Position numbers and translations under genes: made by a program. Under the pieces are notes generated by a model, which saw nothing but the letters and a program-made list of their open reading frames with translations, made no database searches and was not told where the DNA came from. Below, piece by piece: positions 36,477 through 45,533 of a stretch of DNA of 51,930 nucleotides. The DNA comes from an uncultured Lachnospiraceae bacterium (lineage in GTDB: Bacteria; Bacillota; Clostridia; Lachnospirales; Lachnospiraceae), in contig CAOKQK010000015.1 of the NCBI GenBank assembly GCA_948470905.1, positions 1 through 51,930 on the forward strand. Direction: 5' to 3'. The first letter of the stretch is position 1, and each line of letters begins with the position of its first letter.

Positions 36477-37329
36477 AAATTCCTACGCGTCCATAAACAA
36501 TCTTTTTTCCGCACACCTGGCCAGACTGAAAAAGAGCAGGATGTTCTGGGGGCTTGCGCTGCTCATGGCGGGCTTTGGAGTGGCCGCGCCCCTGATCGCG
36601 CATTTTGAGATGCAGAAATATGGGGTATCCTACAGCAGTGAAAGCCGTCTTGCATGGCATGCGCTGCTCACCGGGTATTTCACGGCGGCTTTCACCGCAT
36701 GGTTTTTGGGAACGGAGTATTCTGACGGCGCCATCCGCAACAAGCTGATTGCAGGGCATACCAGAAGAAACATTTATCTTTCCTCCCTGGGAATCTGCGT
36801 GCTTGCCCATACCGCCCTTCTGCTTCTGCATATGGTCATCATCAGTGTGATGGGGCAGTGGCTGATTGCTCCTTTTGAGCTGAAAGCGGGGGGCATTGCG
36901 CTGTTTTATCTGCTCAGCCTTTTGGTAGGGCTTAATTTTACAGCCATCTACACCATGATTGTCATGCTGAACCAGAATAAGTCTGCATCCGTAACAATCT
37001 GTATGCTGGTCTGCTTTGGTCTGTTTGTGGCGGCTTTCTATATATACGCAATGCTGGCAGTGCCGGAGATGATTCCCTCCGGAGATAATATTGTGTATGT
37101 AGACGGTGAAGCGCTCAGTCAAGAACTGGAACTTAACCCCAGGTATGTGGGGGGTGTCAGGCGGATCGTGTACAAATGGCTTTTGGATATCATTCCCTTT
37201 GGTCAGTCCATCAAGCTTGCGGAGATGAAGCTGGAAGACAGTCTGCGGATGATAATCTGCAGTCTGTGCCTGACGGCAGGCGCCACCCTTGCGGGACTGT
37301 GCTGCTTTCAGAGGAAAGACTTGAAGTAA
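36469..37329 (+). CDS. ABC-2 type permease
   Basis: A 286-residue membrane protein with six predicted helices, paired with the ATPase at 35562-36476. Together they resemble BcrAB or LanFE transporters that remove peptide antibiotics such as lantibiotics or bacitracin from the membrane. The ATG at 36469 has GGAGGTGG upstream and overlaps the ATPase stop. The extracellular loop is small, so it is unlike the large-loop BceB permeases. Confidence 0.9.
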   Translation: MNKNSYASINNLFSAHLARLKKSRMFWGLALLMAGFGVAAPLIAHFEMQKYGVSYSSESRLAWHALLTGYFTAAFTAWFLGTEYSDGAIRNKLIAGHTRRNIYLSSLGICVLAHTALLLLHMVIISVMGQWLIAPFELKAGGIALFYLLSLLVGLNFTAIYTMIVMLNQNKSASVTICMLVCFGLFVAAFYIYAMLAVPEMIPSGDNIVYVDGEALSQELELNPRYVGGVRRIVYKWLLDIIPFGQSIKLAEMKLEDSLRMIICSLCLTAGATLAGLCCFQRKDLK

Positions 37330-37336
37330 AGCCTTT

Positions 37337-37430
37337 GGAGCAAGGGTGGAATGAGTAAGCCTGAAACAGGGAAAGTAAGACCCATGGAGCAAGGGCGGAA
37401 TGGGTAAGCCTGAAACAGAAAAAGTAAACC
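37337..37430 (+). repeat. 49-bp tandem repeat before the kinase gene, two copies
   Basis: GGAGCAAGGGTGGAATGAGT...GAAAGTAA and GGAGCAAGGGCGGAATGGGT...AAAAGTAA, starting at 37337 and 37386. It fills the spacer between permease and kinase. There is no coding potential of note. Confidence 0.85.
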
Positions 37431-37452
37431 ATAAAAAGGGGGAGGGAGCAGA

Positions 37453-38343
37453 ATGCTCATACTGGCGGCGGCCGCCTTGTTGATAATAAATATCATATTG
37501 CTTGCCAAGATTGCCCTGATGCGGAGGGCGGCGCGGGAGATCGCGGAGGAGTTTTCCGATAAGCTGGCGGGAGATACCAATACCCTGATCGTCATTTCCA
37601 GCCGTGACCGGGCGATGCGCCGTCTGGCAGGCGAGATCAACAGACACCTGAGGGAACTGCGCAGGCAGCGACGCCGCTTTGTCCAGGGGGACAGGGAGTT
37701 AAAGAATGCCGTGGCAAATATCTCTCACGACCTGCGGACGCCCCTTACCGCTATCAGCAGCTACCTGCATTTATTAGAAAAAACCGAGAAGAGCGAAGCT
37801 GCGGAGCGTTATCTGGAGATCATACAAGCCCGCACGGAATGTCTGAAACAGCTCATGGAGGAATTCTTTCAATATTCTTTCATAACCTCCCCGGACGTGG
37901 ATACCGCCACAGAACCTGTGGCGGTAAACGCCGTCCTGGAGGAGAGCATCTTAAGCTTCCAGGCCGCTCTGGAGGAGAACAAAATAACACCTGATATACA
38001 AATAACGGAAAAAAAGATTATAAGAAATCTTAACCGCGCGGCGCTTTCACGGATTTTTTCCAATCTCCTGAGCAACGCCGTCAAGTACAGCGACGGCGAC
38101 CTGTGTATCGGGCTGGAGGAATCGGGAGAGATCACCTTTTCCAACAGCGCCCCGGATTTGAGCGAGGTGCAGGTGGAGCGGCTCTTTGACCGCTTCTACA
38201 CCGTGGAGAACGCCCGGAAATCCACGGGCCTGGGACTGTCCATCGCCCGGATCCTGGTGGAGCAGATGGGCGGGAGCATCCGCGCGGAGTATACGGGAGG
38301 CAGGCTGAGCATCCGGGTGCGGTTCCCCCTTCCGCTCTCATAA
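37453..38343 (+). CDS. Sensor histidine kinase of the ABC operon
   Basis: A 296-residue kinase. One N-terminal membrane helix (about 2-22) with no extracellular domain is followed by a linker, the phospho-acceptor His92 in ANISHDLRTPLTAIS, the N box SNLLSNAVKYS and the G box STGLGLSIARIL. With no sensor domain, it probably senses through the membrane or through the ABC transporter. Its partner is the OmpR-type regulator at 34572. GGAGG precedes the start by about 7 nt. Confidence 0.93.
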   Translation: MLILAAAALLIINIILLAKIALMRRAAREIAEEFSDKLAGDTNTLIVISSRDRAMRRLAGEINRHLRELRRQRRRFVQGDRELKNAVANISHDLRTPLTAISSYLHLLEKTEKSEAAERYLEIIQARTECLKQLMEEFFQYSFITSPDVDTATEPVAVNAVLEESILSFQAALEENKITPDIQITEKKIIRNLNRAALSRIFSNLLSNAVKYSDGDLCIGLEESGEITFSNSAPDLSEVQVERLFDRFYTVENARKSTGLGLSIARILVEQMGGSIRAEYTGGRLSIRVRFPLPLS

Positions 38344-38472
38344 TACTGCGCCTGCGGGCCGAAGTCTGTTCCCGCATAAGGTTATCCGCCCTGTCTTTTC
38401 CAGCCTGTCCAAGGACGGGAACGGCAGAATGCCGGATTCCTGTAAGCAATCCCATAAAGAAAAATCTGTCGC

Positions 38473-38502
38473 GGCCTCTCCAAGTGTTCAGAGGGCTTTT
38501 TG
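38473..38502 (+). terminator. Terminator after the kinase operon
   Basis: GCCTCT...AGAGGGC with one bulge, followed by TTTTT. It is a weak but plausible end of the four-gene operon. Confidence 0.5.
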
Positions 38503-38603
38503 GACTATCAAGAAATCATATGAAATATCCGATACATAATATGTAGGAATATACCATGCAAACGGAATTGCATTAGGAATTCAATGGAATGGAGGAAAAT
38601 GGT

Positions 38604-39914
38604 ATGCAGATCAGATCGATCACAGTAAACGCCGCGGGTCTGGCAGCGGGGACGGACATGCAGGGGAACAGCCCTGTGGTAAAACAAGCCTCTCCGGGGA
38701 AAACGGTTTCTGCCGGTACAGGTCAGACACAGGCAGGGGGCAGGAATACGTTTGGTGCCGAGTGTAAGGTGACAATCTCGCAGAAGGGGAAGGAACTGGG
38801 CAGCCTGCAGCAGGCGGCCCGGACAGAAAAGAGCCAACAGAGCGTGAAAGCGGAGAGAATGATACGCCGCAGTCTGGAGGAAGCTGAGAGCGATAAGAGT
38901 ACGAAGGAAGGGTATCGCGATAAGCTGGATGAGATCGACAAGAAGATCAGCGCCTTGAACAGCTCCTATAGCAAGAAAAAGGACAGGGACGAGACTATAG
39001 GGAAACAGCAGGAAGTGCTCAGAGCCATGAGGAATCTGAAGGAATTTCAGGCTGAGCAGAGCCAGCGTCTGGAGAAAGAAGCAAGGCAGGCGGCTATGCA
39101 GTCTGCGGGATATCAGGATGAGATAGATGAAAACAACAGGGAACTGCTGACTCTGCTCAAGACCATGGAAGAAGCGGAAAAAGCGGAGGAAGAACGTGAA
39201 AACGGCGGGGAGGCAGAAAGCGGCAATGACGGCGGTACGTCTGCGCCCGGCACGGCAAATTCCGTGAGTGATGTGATCAAAAATTCGGCGGCTCATTATA
39301 TGATATCTTCGGCAGGACGGGAATGGGGCATACAGGAAGCGATTGCAGGTCTGGGTGACGAGGGTCGCCAGCGTCTGAAACTGGCGGATACGATCACCCG
39401 GGACATTCTGGATGCAACAAGGAATATCAGGACTGCCATGGACGACAAGCTTTACACGGATGAGAAGATAGCGGAGATGATGAAGCTTCTTGAGGATGGC
39501 ACAACAAAGCCGGGGTTTGCCGAAGAATACCGTAAGCGCGGCTGGAAGACGGGGATGCAGCTGAATTATGATGACGTGGAATACGCCAGAGGCTGGGGAC
39601 TGCAGAATCTGCAGGATGCACAGGAAGTTAAGATACTGCATTTTGGGGAAAGCACCGGGAGAAATGCGCAGGAAGTCCAAAAGAGCCTGATGCTTTCGGC
39701 GGTTGACGCTGCCCTTGGGGAGGCGAGACAGAGCGGCATTGACAAAGCGTCTCAGGAGCTTGAGGAAGAAGTGGAGAAGCTGCTGGAGGAGCGCAGCGAT
39801 GCGGACAGGATCCGGCAGGACAAAGAGCTGGACGAAGAAGAACAGGAGAAGAAAACGGAGGAAAAAGAAGAACAGACCGAGATGGAGGAGAAGCTGTCAC
39901 AGACAGGGAGATAA
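38604..39914 (+). CDS. Unrecognised coiled-coil protein (436 aa)
   Basis: I do not recognise this protein. It has no signal peptide or membrane helix. Residues about 60-190 are charged, heptad-like coiled coil (repeated Lys/Glu/Gln, e.g. LDEIDKKISALNSSYSKKK), a Gly/Glu-rich hinge follows, then a helical domain (about 230-380, with DTITRDILDATRNIRTAMDD and EEYRKRGWKTGMQ), and finally an extremely charged Glu/Lys tail. The opening MQIRSITVNAAGL resembles flagellar hook- or filament-associated openings, but no flagellar gene is near. The ATG at 38604 has GGAGG 8 nt upstream; the ATG at 38589 is the alternative. Confidence 0.75.
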   Translation: MQIRSITVNAAGLAAGTDMQGNSPVVKQASPGKTVSAGTGQTQAGGRNTFGAECKVTISQKGKELGSLQQAARTEKSQQSVKAERMIRRSLEEAESDKSTKEGYRDKLDEIDKKISALNSSYSKKKDRDETIGKQQEVLRAMRNLKEFQAEQSQRLEKEARQAAMQSAGYQDEIDENNRELLTLLKTMEEAEKAEEERENGGEAESGNDGGTSAPGTANSVSDVIKNSAAHYMISSAGREWGIQEAIAGLGDEGRQRLKLADTITRDILDATRNIRTAMDDKLYTDEKIAEMMKLLEDGTTKPGFAEEYRKRGWKTGMQLNYDDVEYARGWGLQNLQDAQEVKILHFGESTGRNAQEVQKSLMLSAVDAALGEARQSGIDKASQELEEEVEKLLEERSDADRIRQDKELDEEEQEKKTEEKEEQTEMEEKLSQTGR

Positions 39915-39921
39915 CCGCATT

Positions 39922-39955
39922 CTGCCGGGCTTTTGCCCGGCAGTCTTTTATTTCT
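39922..39955. terminator. Bidirectional terminator between convergent genes
   Basis: CTGCCGGGC-TTTT-GCCCGGCAG, a perfect 9-bp stem, followed by TCTTTTATTT on the plus strand. It overlaps the last codons of the minus-strand ABC gene. Confidence 0.88.
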
Positions 39956-41792
39956 CATAATACTGTGCCTGTGCGTTCCACAGCTCCCGGTACAGCCCCT
40001 CCTGCTGTTCCAGTTCTTCGTGGCTGCCACGCTGGATCACCTGCCCCTTGTCAAAGACCAGGATATCCTGGCAGAAACGGCAGGAAGCCAGACGGTGAGA
40101 GATATAGATGGCGGTCTTGCTGCCCACCATCCGGTCGAAGCCCGCGTAGACCTCGCATTCCGATTCCGGATCCAGAGCCGCCGTGGGTTCGTCCATGATG
40201 ATGAAGGGGGCATTCTTGTAGATTGCCCGGGCGATGGCCATCTTCTGTTTCTCGCCGCCGGAGAAGTTCACTCCGGAGGGGTCGAAGTCCGTTCCCACAT
40301 AAGTGTTCAGTTCATCCGGAAGCTTCCGCATGTGCTCTCCCAGACCAGCCCTGTCCAGGGCGTCCAGAGCCTTCCCGGGATCCACATCCACGGATGCTGC
40401 CACATTTTCTCCCACGGAGATGGCAAACATGCGGAAATCCTGGAACACCACGGAGAACAGCCTGCAGTATTCCTGATAATCATACTTGCGGATATCCACG
40501 TCATTTACCTTGATGCAGCCCTCTGTTACGTCGTAGAGGCGGCAGAGCAGTTTGATGAAGGTGGTCTTGCCGGAGCCGTTCCGGCCTACGATTGCCATCC
40601 GCTCCCCGATGATAAATTCCAGGTTGAGATCTTTGATGATGTCGGTATCGGTGCCGGGATATCGGAAGGACACATGCTCGAACTGTACCTTGAACTTATT
40701 GTCGCGGCGTTTTTCCACAGGGATTGTCCCCTCATATTTCCGCTTTTCCAGATTCATGAACTCCGTCTGGTCGGCGCACAGGCGATAACATCTCTCCCAG
40801 GAGCCGAGATATGAGGCAAGGAGGGCTACCTGTGAGGAAAGGCGTATGATGCTGGAAGCGTAGGTCACTACCTGTCCTATGGTGATCAGTCCCATAAAGG
40901 CCTGTATGCTGGTAAAGAGATAGACGATCAGCGTGGACAGATCCGACAGGGTCGTCTCCATAAGCGATTTCCTGGCAAGGATACGCCCGTAGGTCCAGCC
41001 CAGCTCCTTATATTTGTCCAGCAGCCGCCCAAGATCCCGCAGGATCGTTTCCTGCTGCCCGAATATCCTCAGATCCTTCTGGCTTTCCGCCGCTGACAGG
41101 ATATCGTGATAATACTTTTCCTTATTTCCCATCTCCCCCATATGGTTGTAGATATCCTGGACTGCTTTTGTGTACTTGACTCCTTTGGCATAGCCGAATA
41201 AGGTCATACCGGCGATCACCAGGAGCATCAGGGCCGTGGCGAGGCCAGGGAGGGCAGAACCGTTCCAGCCGAAGATCAGGGGCAGCAGGATCACAATTGC
41301 CGCAATGATGCCGATGACAGCGGTAAGGATCATTTCAGATTCATATAAGACAAAGGAACAGACACCCTGCCAGGTCCTTTCTCCTCTGGAGCGCAGTTCC
41401 TGCACATGCACATCCTCCAGATATTCATAATCCATGGAGAATGCCTTGCGGTTGAGCCAGCCGTTCTCAATCTCATTCATGTACTCCGCTTTCTGGTTAA
41501 AATACTGTCTGGCGGCATCGTGGGTCCACTGCATGAAAACCTGCAGCCCCAATGCGATCAGGACATATCTTGCCGCGAGGGAGAAAGCTGCGCCTTCCCT
41601 CAGGGCATCCAGCACACGTCCCATCAGCACTACCTGTACGTAGGGAGTGACAGCCCGCATGAACACGGAATAGATCAGACAGGCAAAGGCGGGTTTGTTT
41701 TCCCGGAGGAAGTATCCGGCCACCAGCATGGCGGGTTCCAGTTTCTGTTTCAGTTTCTTTATTTGCTTCTTGTCACGGTTGTCAGTTTTCAT
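39948..41792 (-). CDS. ABC exporter half (membrane plus ATPase), partner B
   Basis: A 614-residue type IV ABC half-transporter: about six membrane helices (about 30-325) and a C-terminal nucleotide-binding domain with Walker A GRNGSGKTT, signature VNFSGGEKQKMAIA, Walker B FIIMDEPTAALDPES and the His loop YISHRLASCRFC. It is most likely a heterodimer with partner A upstream, whose stop overlaps this ATG by 11 nt. The ATG at 41792 has AAAGGAGG 10 nt upstream; a frame to 41825 is less well supported. The cargo is unknown; the LytTR regulator pair nearby suggests a peptide or bacteriocin-like molecule. Confidence 0.9.
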   Translation of the reverse strand: MKTDNRDKKQIKKLKQKLEPAMLVAGYFLRENKPAFACLIYSVFMRAVTPYVQVVLMGRVLDALREGAAFSLAARYVLIALGLQVFMQWTHDAARQYFNQKAEYMNEIENGWLNRKAFSMDYEYLEDVHVQELRSRGERTWQGVCSFVLYESEMILTAVIGIIAAIVILLPLIFGWNGSALPGLATALMLLVIAGMTLFGYAKGVKYTKAVQDIYNHMGEMGNKEKYYHDILSAAESQKDLRIFGQQETILRDLGRLLDKYKELGWTYGRILARKSLMETTLSDLSTLIVYLFTSIQAFMGLITIGQVVTYASSIIRLSSQVALLASYLGSWERCYRLCADQTEFMNLEKRKYEGTIPVEKRRDNKFKVQFEHVSFRYPGTDTDIIKDLNLEFIIGERMAIVGRNGSGKTTFIKLLCRLYDVTEGCIKVNDVDIRKYDYQEYCRLFSVVFQDFRMFAISVGENVAASVDVDPGKALDALDRAGLGEHMRKLPDELNTYVGTDFDPSGVNFSGGEKQKMAIARAIYKNAPFIIMDEPTAALDPESECEVYAGFDRMVGSKTAIYISHRLASCRFCQDILVFDKGQVIQRGSHEELEQQEGLYRELWNAQAQYYEK

Positions 41793-43695
41793 CGAATGCC
41801 AGCCTCCTTTGCTCCTCCGATTCATTATGGGTATCGCCCATCTTCATCGCCCGCTCCCTGCGCTCCTTATCCTCCCTGTAATAACGGCTTTGGATCTCAT
41901 AGAGCGCGGCATATCGGGTATCCCCGGCAATCAGCTCCTCATGGGTGCCTTCTTCAATGATCCTGCCGTGCTCCAGCAGGACGATGCGGTCGCAGAAGCG
42001 TGTGCTGGACAGGCGGTGGGAGATATAGATGGATGTCCTGTCCTTTACCGCGGCGTTGAAATTCTGGTACAGCTCGCTTTCCGCGATAGGATCCAGGGCC
42101 GCCGTGGGCTCGTCCAGTATGAGAAAAGGAGCTTCTTTATAAAGAGCCCGGGAGAAAGTGAGCTTCTGCTTCTCGCCTCCGGAGAAATCCACCGCCTGGC
42201 CGTTTACCTCTTTGACCAGCAGGGAATCGCCCTGCTCTTTCAGGGAGCGGTATTTTTTCGCAAAGCCGGATAATTCCAGGGCTCTGTCCAGCCGTTCTCT
42301 CTCCACAGCCCCGCCCTGCTGCCCGGTAAGGTTCTCGTCCAGGGTAAAAGGGAGCAGGGTGGAATCCTGGAAAAGCACGGAGATCAGGCTGTAATAATCC
42401 TCTCTGTCATAATCGCCCACAGGGATTCCGTTTAACAGGATTTCACCCTCGTCAGGCACATAGAATCCGCAGATCAGCTTGACCAGGGTAGTCTTGCCGG
42501 CGCCGTTTAAGCCCAGCAGGGCGAGCTTTTCCCCGGGGCGGAGGGTCAGGCTGATGTGGGAGAGGGCAGGTTCTTTCCTGCCTGCATAAGTATAGGACAC
42601 GTCCTTAAGCTCCAGTTTTACCCCGTCCTTCTTAAGCTGTGCCATTTCCTGTTCCCCCAGCCTGTCACGTTTCTGCCATCTGGCGGGAAGCTCCAGAAAT
42701 TCGCGGATAGTGTTGACAGAGGCAAAGAAGGGGTTCAGCGTCATCAGAGAACCGTTCAGAGTGTTGAAGTAGGAGGAAAAATCACGTACCAGCCCCACAT
42801 ATAGCACAAAGGATGAAATGCTTAAATCCCCGTTTATCACCATATAGACAGGATATAGATAGAGAAAAATGTCCACTGCGCAGGATATCAATATACCTGT
42901 GACGCCGGTGAGATGGTACCACCTGTGGATGTTATGGAAGATACGGTCCATCTCCTTTAACGCTTCCCTGTATTTGGTCAGGAACAGGTCTGCCATCCCA
43001 TAAATGCGGATATCCTTGCCTGCGCTGCTTTCCTTGGACTGTCTTGTGATGTAGGCTGTCTCTTTCGCATATCGGCTCAAATGGGCGTGCTGCTTTCTGT
43101 GCCTGCGCCGTACCATGGCGGTAAGCCTGCCTCTGACGATCACAGCGGCCAGCGGGGGGATCAGGAGCAGGGCATTTTTCTGTATGACCAGGATGCCGCA
43201 GAATATCATACCCAGGAAGCTTAAGAGGATCTGGGGCAGCAGCGTGGAGCTGTTCTCAAAGTCGTTTCCGTTCCGGACTGCCTTCCACATATTCCCTCCC
43301 AGGACCTGTTCCCGTTCCATTACATCATAATCAAGGTACATCATCTTGTGTACCACCTTTTTTTCGTAATGCAGTCTGACGAAATCCCCCATCATTACCA
43401 TGAACTGGGTTAATCCTGTTATGGCTGTGTTGCATATCCACAACAGCGCTGCCAGCAGGATGATCCACAGTACCAGTTTCTCCAGGGGCCATGCGTTCTC
43501 CAGTCCTCTCACCGCCTCGGAGGGCAGGAGAGTGCGCAGGAAGCCCTGCAGTATGGTGGGTAGGATCAGGGAAAACTGCAGGATCGGAAGTCTCTTGTCC
43601 GTCTCCCACTCCGTCCGCAGATGATAGCGGAAGGTATTAAGTATCCCATGTTTCTGATTTTTCTGTGCTCCAAAAACCTTGCTTTCTTCAATCAA
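41782..43695 (-). CDS. ABC exporter half, partner A
   Basis: A 637-residue half-transporter with six predicted helices, Walker A GLNGAGKTT, signature VDFSGGEKQKLTFS, Walker B FLILDEPTAALDP and the His loop YISHRLSSTRFC. The TTG at 43695 is chosen because AAAGGAGG lies 5-6 nt upstream; the in-frame ATG at 43731 has none. It is the first gene of the two-gene export operon, behind the repeat-rich promoter region at 43778-43815 and separated from the LytTR operon by the terminator at 43826-43867. Confidence 0.9.
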   Translation of the reverse strand: MIEESKVFGAQKNQKHGILNTFRYHLRTEWETDKRLPILQFSLILPTILQGFLRTLLPSEAVRGLENAWPLEKLVLWIILLAALLWICNTAITGLTQFMVMMGDFVRLHYEKKVVHKMMYLDYDVMEREQVLGGNMWKAVRNGNDFENSSTLLPQILLSFLGMIFCGILVIQKNALLLIPPLAAVIVRGRLTAMVRRRHRKQHAHLSRYAKETAYITRQSKESSAGKDIRIYGMADLFLTKYREALKEMDRIFHNIHRWYHLTGVTGILISCAVDIFLYLYPVYMVINGDLSISSFVLYVGLVRDFSSYFNTLNGSLMTLNPFFASVNTIREFLELPARWQKRDRLGEQEMAQLKKDGVKLELKDVSYTYAGRKEPALSHISLTLRPGEKLALLGLNGAGKTTLVKLICGFYVPDEGEILLNGIPVGDYDREDYYSLISVLFQDSTLLPFTLDENLTGQQGGAVERERLDRALELSGFAKKYRSLKEQGDSLLVKEVNGQAVDFSGGEKQKLTFSRALYKEAPFLILDEPTAALDPIAESELYQNFNAAVKDRTSIYISHRLSSTRFCDRIVLLEHGRIIEEGTHEELIAGDTRYAALYEIQSRYYREDKERRERAMKMGDTHNESEEQRRLAFDEN

Positions 43696-43777
43696 AATTA
43701 CCTCCTTTCTGCCGGGAATCCTGTCCGGCAACTTAATCCTGTGCTCATGCCGCCGCCGGCGGAGGCGGCTGATGGGC

Positions 43778-43815
43778 CGGTGTCTGGAACCATAACACCG
43801 GGGTGATCATAACAC
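43778..43815 (-). promoter_or_regulatory. Probable LytTR-regulated promoter of the exporter operon
   Basis: On the minus strand GTGTTATG occurs at 43815-43808 and again at 43798-43791, 17 bp apart, within a CCGGTGT/ACACCGG hairpin context. The first copy contains the -10 like TTATGAT. LytTR regulators bind pairs of direct repeats, so this is the likely target of the regulator at 44690 (inference). Confidence 0.5.
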
Positions 43816-43825
43816 AGTCTGCCCC

Positions 43826-43867
43826 GAAAAAGAAAAAACGTGCACGAACGGTATGCCCTCGCGCACG
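43826..43867 (-). terminator. Terminator of the LytTR/kinase operon
   Basis: On the minus strand CGTGCGCGA pairs with TCGTGCACG (9 bp, one G-U), followed by TTTTTTCTTTTT. The exporter operon downstream therefore has its own promoter. Confidence 0.88.
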
Positions 43868-43888
43868 AATTGCGGTTTTAATATATTT

Positions 43889-44626
43889 TTATGGATTAAT
43901 CAGCGGCAGCATTACCTCCGTGGCAAATATGCCGTTTTCTGTCTGGCGGTTCAGATATCCCCGGTGTTTTGCTACGATATCGTCAATGCGCAGCAGCCCG
44001 AAGCCGTGATGTCCCTGCTTGTCCGAAAGGAAGCGCCCGCCTCTTTTTCTCGCGCGGCCTGACATGGAATTGGTCACGGAGATATAGAGCTGTTGCTTGA
44101 TCACGTCTATATATATGCGGATAAACCGCTCGTTCTCCGGAAGCGCTGTACAGGACTCCATGGCATTGTCCATAAGATTGCCGATCAGAACCGACAGGTC
44201 GATGTCTGGCAGGGCAATATCTTCCGGTACAATGGCGGTGGCATCTACCCGGATGTTCCGTTCCTGTATCAGTGAGAGCTTGCTGTTTAAGATGGCGTCT
44301 ACCATCACATTCCCTGTCTTCAGCACGGTATCCACGCTGACCAGGTCATCCTCCAGGCGGTCCAGATAGGCATCTGCCTCCTCATACTGCCCCATGCTCA
44401 TATGTGCTTTCAGAGTCTGGATATGGTTGTGGTAATCGTGCCGCCAGCCCCGCATCTTGCGGTACATGGTTTCCACCTCATCATAATGCCTGTTCACCAG
44501 ATCGTCCTGAAAACGCGTGATCCTGCGGCTCACGTACCTGGGCATGGCAAAAAGCCACAGCAGAAGGTTTGCCAGCAGCATGAGCAGGAAAAAAAGTGTA
44601 TTTAAGATCAGTGCATTCGATAACAT
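43889..44626 (-). CDS. GHKL-type sensor kinase (AgrC/LytS-like)
   Basis: A 245-residue kinase with one N-terminal membrane helix (about 5-30), a His motif WRHDYHNHIQTL, and a GHKL ATPase (NLMDNAMESC, GFGLLRIDDIV). The N-terminal sensor is very short compared with AgrC (six helices), so an AIP-like peptide is unlikely to be recognised directly. It is preceded by an ATAGGTGTCAA repeat region in which AAAGGA serves as ribosome-binding site of the ATG at 44626. Its partner is the LytTR regulator at 44690. Confidence 0.9.
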   Translation of the reverse strand: MLSNALILNTLFFLLMLLANLLLWLFAMPRYVSRRITRFQDDLVNRHYDEVETMYRKMRGWRHDYHNHIQTLKAHMSMGQYEEADAYLDRLEDDLVSVDTVLKTGNVMVDAILNSKLSLIQERNIRVDATAIVPEDIALPDIDLSVLIGNLMDNAMESCTALPENERFIRIYIDVIKQQLYISVTNSMSGRARKRGGRFLSDKQGHHGFGLLRIDDIVAKHRGYLNRQTENGIFATEVMLPLINP

Positions 44627-44700
44627 AGGTGTCAATCCTTTATATAGGTGTCTGTCTTTTGCATAGGTGTCAATTTTTCACATAAATGCCTATCCTTTAT
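44626..44700 (-). repeat. ATAGGTGTC tandem repeat between regulator and kinase
   Basis: ATAGGTGTC occurs three times (about 44626, 44644 and 44663), followed by a degenerate ATAAATGCC, spaced by about 18 nt. It forms the whole short spacer between the genes and overlaps the regulator's stop region and the kinase's start. Confidence 0.75.
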
Positions 44701-45391
44701 ACAGTTTCAGAAAAGCCTCATTGACTTTTTTCACGGCAGTCCGGCTAAGCGGCAGCCTGCGCCTGTCATCCAGGAACAGTTCAGCCTGCGCGATGGCGCC
44801 GATATGCCGCATGTTCACCAGATAGGAGCGGTGACAGCGGATGAATTCCCTGTAATTGCGCAGATATGCCTCTATTTCGCCAATGGAGGAGGACAGGAGA
44901 TATTCCTCGGCTTCGGTGTACAGGACACAGCGGTGGGCCCTGGCCTCCACATACCAGATCCGGGAGAGCGGCAGGGAGATGCTGCCGTTTTCTGTCTGGA
45001 ACAACAGTCTGTCCTCCGGCTTTTTTTCTTTCAGCCTGTCCAGGACAGAAAAAAGCTTCTCTTTTTCAAAGGGCTTCAAGAGATAATGCAGAGCCGACAC
45101 TTCGTATCCAAGCGGCATATATTGCTCATAGCCCGTGATGAAAAGGATGGGAACGGAGTCACCCTGGCTGCGGAGATGGGCGGCAAGCTCCATACCGCTT
45201 AAACCGCCCATCTCGATATCCAGGATCAACAGGTCATAATCCCGGTCGTCCTCCCAGGCAAAGAGAAGGCTTTCGCTGTTTGGATAAGCTTTCGCCTCCA
45301 ACATTATTTTGTTACGCTCTGCCCATTCGACCAGGCAGTTGTTCAGCAGCTTTTGCTGCGCTTCCTCATCCTCGCAGATCGCAATCCGCAT
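44690..45391 (-). CDS. LytTR-family response regulator
   Basis: A 233-residue regulator: a receiver domain (MRIAICEDEE, phospho-acceptor Asp in LLILDIEMGGLSG, Lys in HYLLKPFEKE) and a LytTR DNA-binding domain (YVEARAHRCVLYTEAEEY ... FIRCHRSYLVNMRHI, then LPLSRTAVKKVNEAF). It pairs with the GHKL kinase downstream, 63 nt away across ATAGGTGTC repeats. The likely target is the exporter promoter 1 kb downstream. Upstream of its start sits a copy of repeat family B (45434-45533), which may have displaced or brought part of its promoter. No signal-peptide gene was found nearby. Confidence 0.93.
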   Translation of the reverse strand: MRIAICEDEEAQQKLLNNCLVEWAERNKIMLEAKAYPNSESLLFAWEDDRDYDLLILDIEMGGLSGMELAAHLRSQGDSVPILFITGYEQYMPLGYEVSALHYLLKPFEKEKLFSVLDRLKEKKPEDRLLFQTENGSISLPLSRIWYVEARAHRCVLYTEAEEYLLSSSIGEIEAYLRNYREFIRCHRSYLVNMRHIGAIAQAELFLDDRRRLPLSRTAVKKVNEAFLKLYKG

Positions 45392-45433
45392 TTTGCCTCC
45401 CCTCCGGGCATCCGAAACAGCTTCCCTCGGATA

Positions 45434-45533
45434 CGTCAGTCAGCGATGGAGCCACATCGCTTCCTTCCTCCGCCTTGCCCTGACGCGAACATCGAGCACT
45501 GATTACTTCAAGGTTAATGCAACGGTGTACTAG
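45434..45533. repeat. Repeat family B, copy 2 (left end missing)
   Basis: CGTCAGTCAGCGATGGAGCC...CGCCTTGCCCTG and AGCACTGAT...GTACTAG match 25754-25853 at about four of five positions. The left inverted end found in copy 1 is absent. The remaining gap to 45909 has no supportable gene: the 20-codon ATG frame at 45800-45862 lacks a proper binding site. Confidence 0.7.
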
